A stretch of 64,000 bases of DNA from Candidatus Zixiibacteriota bacterium. GTDB lineage: Bacteria; Zixibacteria; MSB-5A5; GN15; JAAZOE01. The DNA is taken from NCBI GenBank assembly GCA_036480375.1, contig JAZGGI010000050.1, positions 55,941 through 119,940 of the forward strand, in the 5' to 3' direction. The notes beneath the pieces were generated by a model, which saw only the letters and a program-made list of their open reading frames with translations, had not been told where the DNA came from and did not search any database. Numbering within the stretch: the stretch's first letter is position 1; every line of letters begins with the position of its first letter. The translations under genes and the position numbers were made by a program. Shown in pieces: positions 1 through 7,016 of this stretch.

Positions 1-521
1 CATATAAATGTAGAGGACACCTTGCCTTTGTTCATAATTTGGTGTTTTTTGTGGGCCGGAAAATAAAAACACCCACCTTTTTTGACACGATATGTTCTTT
101 TGCCGTATTTTATAGTAAGCTGTCCGGTCAGAACATAACCGAATTCCTCGCCGTAATGCGGTTCCTCCAATGCCAGAGATTGACCCAGGCTCAATGTAAC
201 CCGAATGGGATCCATGAGCATATTGGTTGAACCGGGAACCAGTGTTTCAAACGAATCTCCGCCTCGGCCAGAAATGGAAACGCGATCATCACGGCTGAAG
301 GTTATCCGGTCGGCTTCGTTTTCTTGGGCGAAAAACTCGCCAATGGACATACCCAGGGCATCAAGAATATCAATCATCGAGTCGAGAGAGATCGAAGTCT
401 GATTATTTTCGATTTGCGAAATGAAACCCTTGGTTAGCTGAGCCCGGTCGGCGAGTTCCGCCTGAGTCAGCTCGGCGGCCAGGCGCAGGTCTTTTATCTT
501 CTGTCCAATTTCTATCTTCAT
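1..521 (-). CDS. XRE-family transcriptional regulator with C-terminal cupin domain (C-terminus cut by window edge)
   Basis: Reading leftward from an ATG at 521, the frame stays open to the window edge (173 codons). Residues about 8-62 form a helix-turn-helix of the XRE/Cro type (LTQAELADRAQLTKGFISQIE is the recognition part without its flanks). Residues about 110-173 look like a small cupin barrel (EEPHYGEEFGYVLTGQL). Family knowledge: XRE-cupin proteins of about 180-190 residues are DNA-binding regulators whose cupin senses a small molecule, often controlling amine, amino-acid or polyamine metabolism. The length suggests only a few C-terminal residues are missing. A good promoter lies just upstream on the same strand. 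The inducer and target genes cannot be read from the sequence. The family call is secure; autoregulation is only plausible. Confidence 0.9.
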   Translation of the reverse strand, partial: MKIEIGQKIKDLRLAAELTQAELADRAQLTKGFISQIENNQTSISLDSMIDILDALGMSIGEFFAQENEADRITFSRDDRVSISGRGGDSFETLVPGSTNMLMDPIRVTLSLGQSLALEEPHYGEEFGYVLTGQLTIKYGKRTYRVKKGGCFYFPAHKKHQIMNKGKVSSTFI

Positions 522-846
522 CAGTTTAAGATATAACTTCAAAAAGTTTAGTAAAGCGTATCTATATAATACCGGGATATCTCAAAGTCAAGGTGTGAGG
601 CAAAAATAAATCAATATTTTTTGGGAATTCACCAATTCCCCGGAGATTGTATGTCCTGTAACTCTATATTAGATTACAGATAAGGGAAGGTGTGCCTAAA
701 ATTCCATGTTCGATAAATGATTAAAATGGGTAACAGTTTATCAAACAAAAAATTGGGGATATTCTCCTGAGTCATGTATTCTATTCAAAAATACTCAATT
801 ATTTAGCCACAATTTCGGTGATTCAAAACAATTACACCTCCTGGGG
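522..846. other. Intergenic region with a 7-bp inverted repeat
   Basis: This divergent intergenic stretch carries the promoter of the XRE gene on one side and leads to the promoter at 847-875 on the other. At 623-640 there is a perfect inverted repeat, GGGAATT-CACC-AATTCCC, about 30 bases upstream of the XRE -35 box. It could be an operator for the XRE protein, but nothing proves this. The rest is AT-rich with no coding signal that I can see. Confidence 0.4.
563..591 (-). promoter_or_regulatory. sigma70-type promoter of the XRE-cupin gene
   Basis: On the minus strand TTGACT (586-591) is followed after exactly 17 bases by TATATA (563-568). The predicted start of transcription is about 35 bases upstream of the ATG at 521. 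This is inferred from sequence match only. Confidence 0.55.
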
Positions 847-875
847 TTGACCGGCCGGAGCGATATGATTATAAT
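847..875 (+). promoter_or_regulatory. sigma70-type promoter of the barrel/lipoprotein operon
   Basis: TTGACC (847-852), a 17-base spacer and a perfect TATAAT (870-875) lie 32 bases ahead of the ATG at 908, whose ribosome binding site GGAGG sits at 898-902. Confidence 0.75.
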
Positions 876-907
876 ATCCAAAAGAAAAGAATTCTGTGGA
901 GGTATGA

Positions 908-1459
908 ATGAAGCATATTGGCGCTATGGCAGCGATTGTTTTGGTATTATTCGCAACGCCAATTTTGGCCGATGAATTCGGAGCCGGGATATCGGTGGGG
1001 CCGCTGTTGCCGGTATTGCAGCAGGATCAGGAATCCGGATATGCTATCGGTTTGAAAATTCGCAGTAAGCTGGTCGGGCAGGTATTTTTTGAACCTAATT
1101 TAAGATTCGGGAAATTCGGTGATATATCGATAGCGGGAGTTGGCGGACGCGAAGGCTCGAAAATAACTTTCTATGGAATGGATATAACTCTCGGCGGCGG
1201 AAAAGGCGGCGTCGGGCCAAAACCGTATTTATTTATCGGCGGCGGCGTTTATAACGTCAAACGGGAAGGCGATGATACCAGCAATAATTCGGGTTGGTCA
1301 ACCGGAGTCGGTGTTGCCGTCGGCCTTATGAAATATTTTGATATTGATTTGAGGGGACGATTTAATATCGTCGGCGCAGAAGGCTCATCATCCCGAAAAT
1401 CGGCCGCGATAACAATTGGAGCGGTTTACTTCTTCGGTCAGCAATATGGAGGTGAATAG
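908..1459 (+). CDS. Outer-membrane beta-barrel protein, function unknown
   Basis: The protein has 183 residues. A signal peptide occupies about residues 1-21 (hydrophobic core IGAMAAIVLVLFATPILA, cleavage near ILA-DEF). The remainder alternates glycine-rich and aromatic/hydrophobic strands and ends in an aromatic-rich strand (AVYFFGQQYGGE), as in small eight-stranded OmpA/OmpW-like barrels. The start is fixed by GGAGG five bases upstream; an ATG at 904 is in another frame. It is followed at once by a lipoprotein gene whose ribosome binding site lies inside the end of this gene, so the two are probably made together. No enzyme motif is visible, and the exact barrel family is not recognised. 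Confidence 0.75.
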   Translation: MKHIGAMAAIVLVLFATPILADEFGAGISVGPLLPVLQQDQESGYAIGLKIRSKLVGQVFFEPNLRFGKFGDISIAGVGGREGSKITFYGMDITLGGGKGGVGPKPYLFIGGGVYNVKREGDDTSNNSGWSTGVGVAVGLMKYFDIDLRGRFNIVGAEGSSSRKSAAITIGAVYFFGQQYGGE

Positions 1460-1460
1460 C

Positions 1461-2039
1461 ATGAGAAAGAAAATTGATTTGATGCTGGCGGTGTCGGCCA
1501 TCGCCGCTCTTGTCATCTCCGGATGTATTCTGACCGCGACCGGAGTTGTGACGGTAAAACTGGTTCCGGATGAATACGGGCAATCCTTGACTATTCGAAA
1601 CGTTGGTTACACCGAGAATGGTAGAATCGTTGTCAATCTCTCCGAAGATGAGGATTTTGAGGAATTAAGAGAGCATATCAGCAATATCGATAATCTCGGT
1701 TTTTATTTATCGGTAACAAATAAGGATTATCCTCCGGTAACGTTTCAGATTTTGATCGATAGTGATACGCTGGCCGATTATTCCGATATTGATATGATTG
1801 TCGATTCATCCGACTTGATTTTCACAGGACTGGAAATTCCAGCCGGGTCACCGTTTAATACTGAAAAAACAATTATTAATTGGTCGGAGTCGATGGAATA
1901 TATTACCGGTTTGAGTGATGTGAAATCGATTCTGGAAACGGGCGTATTCAGCATTTATCCACTGGCGATTCCTCGGGATAATTTTAACCTGACAATAGAT
2001 TCATTGGTGATTATAGTGACCCTGACCGGTAAAAAATAG
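1461..2039 (+). CDS. Predicted lipoprotein, function unknown
   Basis: I start this at the ATG at 1461, which is preceded by GGAGGTG at 1448-1454 inside the end of the upstream gene. An in-frame alternative further upstream would run through that gene and lacks a better site. The 192-residue product begins MRKKIDLMLAVSAIAALVI and then carries the lipobox ISGC, so Cys23 should be lipidated. The mature part is rich in Asp, Ser and beta-strand-forming residues, with no domain I recognise. The gene lies 1 base after the barrel gene's stop and is followed by a terminator, so the two genes form a closed unit. They may act together in the outer membrane. Confidence 0.7.
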   Translation: MRKKIDLMLAVSAIAALVISGCILTATGVVTVKLVPDEYGQSLTIRNVGYTENGRIVVNLSEDEDFEELREHISNIDNLGFYLSVTNKDYPPVTFQILIDSDTLADYSDIDMIVDSSDLIFTGLEIPAGSPFNTEKTIINWSESMEYITGLSDVKSILETGVFSIYPLAIPRDNFNLTIDSLVIIVTLTGKK

Positions 2040-2070
2040 AATCTACTCGCGTCAAATAAAAATTGTAGAA

Positions 2071-2098
2071 AAGCCCGGTTTTTAAGCCGGGTTTTTTA
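2071..2098 (+). terminator. Rho-independent terminator after the lipoprotein gene
   Basis: The arms CCCGG and CCGGG enclose an eight-base T-rich loop and are followed by TTTTTT. It lies about 35 bases past the stop codon at 2039. Confidence 0.8.
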
Positions 2099-2132
2099 AT
2101 TATACGGGATCTTGGCTTCGTTCAAAATATAC

Positions 2133-2161
2133 TTGAGAATCTTGGGGAACTGACGTACATT
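2133..2161 (+). promoter_or_regulatory. Possible promoter of lpdA
   Basis: TTGAGA (2133-2138), 17 bases, TACATT (2156-2161), located directly after the terminator and 36 bases before the ATG at 2198. The -10 box is a moderate match only. Confidence 0.35.
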
Positions 2162-2197
2162 ATCAAAAGTATTTCTGATAAATCGCAAGGAGAAGCC

Positions 2198-3589
2198 ATG
2201 TACGATATAGCCATTATCGGCTCCGGACCGGGGGGATATACCGCGGGAATCAGAGCCGCTCTCAAAGGTGCTAATGTCGCCGTTATCGAGGAAGATAAAC
2301 TGGGCGGAGTTTGTCTTAACCGGGGATGTATTCCATCCAAGTCGCTAATCGCCGGAGCGAATCTGTTTCAAAAAATGAAACATGCGCAATCTTTCGGTAT
2401 CACACTGGATTCACCGCCACGGCCGGATTGGACGGCGATGCTGGCAAGAAAAGATAAAATCGTATCCGGCTTAGTAGGCGGAATCGGGACGTTATTTAAA
2501 AGTTACGGCGTCGAACATTACAATGGCTTTGGGCGGTTGGTATCAAAAAACAAAATTCATGTTGACTTGGCCAATGAAACCGAAACCGAAATCGAGGCGA
2601 AAAATATAATTATCGCCACCGGCTCGCGGCCGGCGATTATTCCGGCTTTTCCGATTGACGGCGAGAATGTGTTATCTTCCGACCACCTATTGGAAATGGT
2701 ATCATTACCGGAATCTATGCTGATAATCGGAGCGGGGGTGATTGGCTGCGAATGGGCTTTTATGCTGGCTCAGCTCGAGGTGAAAGTTGAGATGGTGGAG
2801 ATGATGCCACATGCTTTGCCTCTGGAAGATGAGATGGTATCGAAGACGATTGAACGGGAATTGAAGAAACTAAAGATTAAGCTGCATACCAATGTCAAAG
2901 TCGAGCGTCTCGAAGTATCGGACAATAAATTAATCAGCGCCGTCTTAACGAACGGTAAAAAACTGGAATCGGAAAAGGTACTGGTTTCAATCGGGCGGGC
3001 GTTTAACACTCAGGATATCGGTCTCGAAGAAGTTGGCATCAAACTAAATGATAATGGCTCGGTCAAAGTCAACGCGATGATGCAGACGAACCGGAAAAAC
3101 ATATATTCCGTTGGGGATGTGGCCGGAAAGGTACTTTTGGCATATACGGCTGTTGCCGAAGGAGCAGTGGCGGTTGATAATTTCCTGGGGGGATCGGTCA
3201 AGGCCGATTATAACGCTTTCCCCTCGGTAATATTCACGCAGCCCGAAGCGGCCTCGGTGGGTATGACAGAACAACAGGCGGCTAAAAAGCATAAGATTGC
3301 CATCGGTTCATTTCCAATACGAGCTCTGGGTAAGGCTCATGCCGAGGGTGAAATCGCGGGAGAAGTAAAGGTAATCGGGGATAAGAAAACGGATAAAATT
3401 CTCGGGATTCATATTGTCGGGCCGCATGCCACCGAAGTGATACATACGGCGATGCTGGCGATAAAGCAAAAATTAACAGTTTCAGATCTTGGTTCTATGA
3501 TATTTGCGCATCCGGTAATTTCAGAATCTGTAATGGAAGCCTGCCACAATCTGCATAAAATGTCGGTTCATTTACCTGGTCAAAAATAA
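2198..3589 (+). CDS. lpdA: Dihydrolipoamide dehydrogenase (E3)
   Basis: This FAD-dependent enzyme reoxidises dihydrolipoamide with NAD+ in 2-oxoacid dehydrogenase or glycine cleavage complexes. Its 463 residues match the family length. Seen in order: the FAD dinucleotide fold GSGPGG (8-13); the redox disulfide CLNRGC (Cys39, Cys44); a second NAD-binding fold GAGVIG near residue 177; the FAD-contact segment YSVGDVAG near 304; and the dimerisation domain with the C-terminal His438-Glu443 pair (AHPVISE; the usual motif is HPT-SE). AAGGAG precedes the ATG. No E1, E2 or lipoate genes are adjacent and the gene sits alone after a terminator, so it may serve several complexes made elsewhere. Mercuric or other flavin reductases are unlikely given the C-terminal motif. 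Confidence 0.95.
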   Translation: MYDIAIIGSGPGGYTAGIRAALKGANVAVIEEDKLGGVCLNRGCIPSKSLIAGANLFQKMKHAQSFGITLDSPPRPDWTAMLARKDKIVSGLVGGIGTLFKSYGVEHYNGFGRLVSKNKIHVDLANETETEIEAKNIIIATGSRPAIIPAFPIDGENVLSSDHLLEMVSLPESMLIIGAGVIGCEWAFMLAQLEVKVEMVEMMPHALPLEDEMVSKTIERELKKLKIKLHTNVKVERLEVSDNKLISAVLTNGKKLESEKVLVSIGRAFNTQDIGLEEVGIKLNDNGSVKVNAMMQTNRKNIYSVGDVAGKVLLAYTAVAEGAVAVDNFLGGSVKADYNAFPSVIFTQPEAASVGMTEQQAAKKHKIAIGSFPIRALGKAHAEGEIAGEVKVIGDKKTDKILGIHIVGPHATEVIHTAMLAIKQKLTVSDLGSMIFAHPVISESVMEACHNLHKMSVHLPGQK

Positions 3590-3745
3590 AAAGCCACGCC
3601 GAATGCTGCAAAACTTTTTACACTTCGCATAATCTGCGTGAAAACCAACGAATGCGAAAAAAAACGCCAAAATCTGCTAATTTTTCGTAAGCTGTTGACT
3701 GTTAATTAATATGGAGTTCGTCACAAATATACATACCTTTTATTG

Positions 3746-3760
3746 TCGCATAATATGCGA
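3746..3760. promoter_or_regulatory. Palindromic site TCGCATAATATGCGA, possible operator
   Basis: Perfect 7-bp inverted repeat around a central A. A related imperfect copy lies 121 bases upstream at 3625-3638. The spacing and symmetry resemble binding sites of a dimeric regulator. No regulator is assigned. Confidence 0.35.
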
Positions 3761-3935
3761 TAATTATTGCCGTTTGTAATTCGGGATTATTTTTATTTTA
3801 ATTTTATCTTGTTGTTCTCCTTAGCATTAAGTAGTCGGTGTCCAGTTTAATTATATGTCGGCATGAATGTTGTTACTGTAATATGTGAAGTTAGTTACTC
3901 TGTATGGCGGTGAAGGGTACTAATGAGGTGGGGAT

Positions 3936-3966
3936 GAGGAGTTTCTTTGTGAGGGAGAAACTCCTC
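3936..3966 (+). ncRNA. Hairpin 1 of a repeated pair (terminator-like or small RNA element)
   Basis: An 11-bp perfect stem GAGGAGTTTCT / AGAAACTCCTC with a nine-base loop is followed by GTTGTTTG, which is not a strong U-tract. The same leading sequence and a related stem recur 80 bases downstream. Confidence 0.5.
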
Positions 3967-4014
3967 GTTGTTTGAAAATAGTTATCAGTGTTTATAAATG
4001 TACTGAGGTGGGAG

Positions 4015-4042
4015 AAGAGGAGTTCTTTTTTGAACTCCTCTT
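4015..4042 (+). terminator. Hairpin 2 of a repeated pair, terminator-like
   Basis: An 11-bp perfect stem AAGAGGAGTTC / GAACTCCTCTT with a loop of six T, followed by TCTGTATG. It shares the GAGGTGGG lead-in and the GAGGAGTT core with hairpin 1. It could end a short transcript made from the region before 4000, or form part of the leader of the gene at 4146. Confidence 0.5.
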
Positions 4043-4145
4043 TCTGTATGCGGTCGGGAACAAAAATTTTAACAATAAGACTATTTGTACGTTATATTAA
4101 TAGGGATTGAGCGAATATCATAATCGCCGGGTGATAATTATTGGC

Positions 4146-7001
4146 ATGAAAAAGAGTATCATATATATTTTGATTTTTATAGTCGCCTTATGCGGGCATA
4201 ATTCACGTGCCAAAACCGTATTTCCAAAGAGTCTGAATCAGAAAATTACGCTAAATGATAATTACTGTTTTCAAAAAATGACCGATACTCTTGGCAATTT
4301 ATGGCTTCCGTTATCCAATCGCATGGGCATCGGTGATCCTTTCGGCGATAGTGATATGTTTCCCCAGGATGAGGAATTGACCGGTAATTTGGCCGAAGAT
4401 TTTAACGCTGTCATTAACAAGCGGACGCAAGTTGATTATCTTCATTCGGCCGGATTATGGGTGGGGGGCATAAAAGGCAATGATACCCTGGTGTCGCATT
4501 CGTTTGATTATACCGCTCCCATCCCGGAATTAAATCCATTGCCTTGTCCAAATGGTCAAATTATCACAGCTAATGAGTGGGCCGATTTAGAAATTCTGGC
4601 GACAGCCTACGATACCATAATAATCGGCGATACAACCGCCCGATGTTATCTGGGCGATTGCCGCGATTGGTATCCCTTAGGGATCAAAGTAACGTCACAC
4701 AGCTATAAGTGGGTTACTCCTCCCTATGATAAAATTGAGTTGGTTGAATATACGATCACCAATATCGATACTTTGCCTTTGGAAGAGGGGTGGGTTGGTA
4801 TATACGCTGACTGCGATATCGGTTATCGAGCGCCCGGGTATGAGAACGATGATATTTCAGGATTTATAAACGGCGCGATAGACGGCCAGGGGAAATGGGC
4901 AGATTTAATCGTCGCTTATTCAATGGATATGGACGGCGATCCCAAAGATTATAAATTCAATGACAAATCTCCCCGGGGCGCTTTTGCGATTCAGGTACTG
5001 GGATTATCGGTTTCGGATTATCGCGTAAACTACAATTGGTGGGTTGACAATCACGATACCTGGTTGGAGTGGGCGCCGCGTCAACGTGAATATGAATTGC
5101 GCAATCTGGGTAATTCGATGGCGATTGCCTATGGTGATAGCAATAAATATTATCTGATGTCCCATACGGAAATTGATTATAATCAGATTGAGGCGGCCCT
5201 CAGTCATCCCCAATGGAATGATCCGGATATAATCGGGAGGGATATCGCTCAAGGTAATGATACTCGGTTCTTGATTTCCGCCGGACCGTTTAATCTGCAG
5301 CCGATGGAAGAGGTTACTTTTACAGTGGCTTATATGGCCGCCGATTCAATTCTTAATAATCCATTTATTGATATCTGGTTCAATCCTTCAAATCCGTTAT
5401 CGGTTTCGGACTGGTATGAGGTTTCTGATTTTAGCGGGTTGATATCGACGGCTTTCACGGCCCTGGATATTTTTAATAATGGGTTGGATTATCCTCCTCC
5501 CGGGCCTCCCGAGAAGCTGGTCCTGGTGGATTTCAATAATACTTCGGTTACTCTGACTTGGTCTGAGAAGTCTGCTGTCGATTTTGCAGGTTATTACGTT
5601 TACTCAAGAACCGGAAATGATGAATGGTCGCAGGTATCTGACATTTCATGGATTAACGATACAATAGCAACAATTAATAATCTTGATTTTGAAATAGAAT
5701 ATAAGTTTGCCGTGGCGGCGGTTGATTTGAACGCGACCGTCGGCAAATTGTCTGCGGAAGTGGTTGTGGTGGTCGGAGGTCCTCATCCTCCATCAGCATT
5801 AATTGGATCGGGTAATCAGGCGTATCCCAATCTAAGTTGGTCGCATTCAAGCAGTCTGGATGTGATTTCCTATAATATTTATCGATGCGATGAACAATTC
5901 ACAACGCATGAAGTGATTGCCAATGTTAGTGATACGACTTTTATTGACCTGTCCGCCCGGTCCGGAAATCGATATGAGTATTTTGTAACGGCGGTTAATT
6001 CCCGCGGATTTGAATCTCCGCCATCGATAAAGATAAGAATATCCCCAATGGCATTGACGTCTGGTATACTGGTTATTGATCAAAACTCGGGATCGCTGTT
6101 TGATAATCTGGTGTTTGATAGGTTGTTTTTGGATTCTCTATTGTATCGGGGATTAGAAGGTTTGGATTACTTCTATTTGTCATTTGATGAAAACAATCCT
6201 CCAACTCTCGGTCAATTGTCCGATTATTCGCTGTTGATAATCAGCGCCGAAAACAGAGGGGGGGCCTTATCCGCCCAGCTCGAATATACGCTTGAAACTT
6301 ATTTGTCTAACGGAGGTAAAGCGATTATCCTCCTCAGGCATTGCGGAATTGAAATTGAGTCGGAAACCGATCCCAGGATTATAAGATTCCGCCCGGAATC
6401 AATTTTCACCAGATATCTAAGAGTTGATTCGAGCTATATTGGGCCGACGAAAGTAACGAATGGCTATAATCTTGAGGGTGATTTAATCGGAGCCTCGCCT
6501 GTTTTGCCGTCCTATCCGCAATTAACATGGGATAGTGTGCGGATAAATCAATTCGGATATGGAGTGAACACGGGCTTACCTTATTGTGGAGCATTTTGGC
6601 CATCTGCGGAGGTCGAGGCTATTTATCGATATCAATCTTCCTCGGATGGCAGTTTTCCTGATGATGAGGTAAATGGTATTAGATATTTGGGTGAGAGTTA
6701 TAGTTTTTATCTTTTGAACTTCCCTCTGTCATTAATGGAGTTGGACGAGGCTTCGGTTTTGTTGAGGACCATGGTGGAAGAGCTAAATGAGCAGAATATC
6801 TGCGGGGATATCAACGCCGATAATAGGCTCAATATCGGTGATATTGTTTCCTACGTTCGGTATCTTTTCCATGACGAAGAGCCGTCGAAAATATATCTGA
6901 ACGGTGATGTTGACTGCGACGGCGGATATGGGATGAGTGATTTGCTAATGCTGATAAATTTTTATATGCGGCAAGGGTTAGCTCCCAATTGCTGTGAATA
7001 A
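4146..7001 (+). CDS. Large secreted protein: N-terminal unknown region, two FN3 domains, Rossmann-like module, C-terminal dockerin
   Basis: I place the start at the ATG at 4146, because MKKSIIYILIFIVALCGHN begins a clean signal peptide; an in-frame TTG at 4107 would add 13 polar residues ahead of it. The product has 951 residues. Residues about 30-450 are unassigned and rich in Asp, Trp and Tyr. Two fibronectin type III domains lie near 453-545 and 545-637. A module of about 245 residues (640-885) has alternating strands and helices and ends in the signature NFPLSLM. The C-terminus is a dockerin-like double repeat (from 886, CGDINADNRLNIGD) with Asp/Asn calcium loops, ending CCE. The next gene is a tandem paralog 15 bases downstream. 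It is probably exported and surface-bound. The substrate is unknown; no hydrolase motif was recognised. Confidence 0.8.
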   Translation: MKKSIIYILIFIVALCGHNSRAKTVFPKSLNQKITLNDNYCFQKMTDTLGNLWLPLSNRMGIGDPFGDSDMFPQDEELTGNLAEDFNAVINKRTQVDYLHSAGLWVGGIKGNDTLVSHSFDYTAPIPELNPLPCPNGQIITANEWADLEILATAYDTIIIGDTTARCYLGDCRDWYPLGIKVTSHSYKWVTPPYDKIELVEYTITNIDTLPLEEGWVGIYADCDIGYRAPGYENDDISGFINGAIDGQGKWADLIVAYSMDMDGDPKDYKFNDKSPRGAFAIQVLGLSVSDYRVNYNWWVDNHDTWLEWAPRQREYELRNLGNSMAIAYGDSNKYYLMSHTEIDYNQIEAALSHPQWNDPDIIGRDIAQGNDTRFLISAGPFNLQPMEEVTFTVAYMAADSILNNPFIDIWFNPSNPLSVSDWYEVSDFSGLISTAFTALDIFNNGLDYPPPGPPEKLVLVDFNNTSVTLTWSEKSAVDFAGYYVYSRTGNDEWSQVSDISWINDTIATINNLDFEIEYKFAVAAVDLNATVGKLSAEVVVVVGGPHPPSALIGSGNQAYPNLSWSHSSSLDVISYNIYRCDEQFTTHEVIANVSDTTFIDLSARSGNRYEYFVTAVNSRGFESPPSIKIRISPMALTSGILVIDQNSGSLFDNLVFDRLFLDSLLYRGLEGLDYFYLSFDENNPPTLGQLSDYSLLIISAENRGGALSAQLEYTLETYLSNGGKAIILLRHCGIEIESETDPRIIRFRPESIFTRYLRVDSSYIGPTKVTNGYNLEGDLIGASPVLPSYPQLTWDSVRINQFGYGVNTGLPYCGAFWPSAEVEAIYRYQSSSDGSFPDDEVNGIRYLGESYSFYLLNFPLSLMELDEASVLLRTMVEELNEQNICGDINADNRLNIGDIVSYVRYLFHDEEPSKIYLNGDVDCDGGYGMSDLLMLINFYMRQGLAPNCCE

Positions 7002-7016
7002 ATAGAGTGATACGGG

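Larger units (their letters stand above)
3590..4145. other. Long intergenic leader with repeated palindromes and two related hairpins
   Basis: About 550 bases without a credible gene. It holds two copies of a near-palindrome, TCGCATAATCTGCG (3625-3638) and TCGCATAATATGCGA (3746-3760, perfect 7-bp arms), and then two long hairpins at 3936-3966 and 4015-4042, each preceded by GAGGTGGG (3925-3932 and 4005-4012). It may be a regulated promoter region plus a structured leader or small RNA for the gene starting at 4146. Confidence 0.5.
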
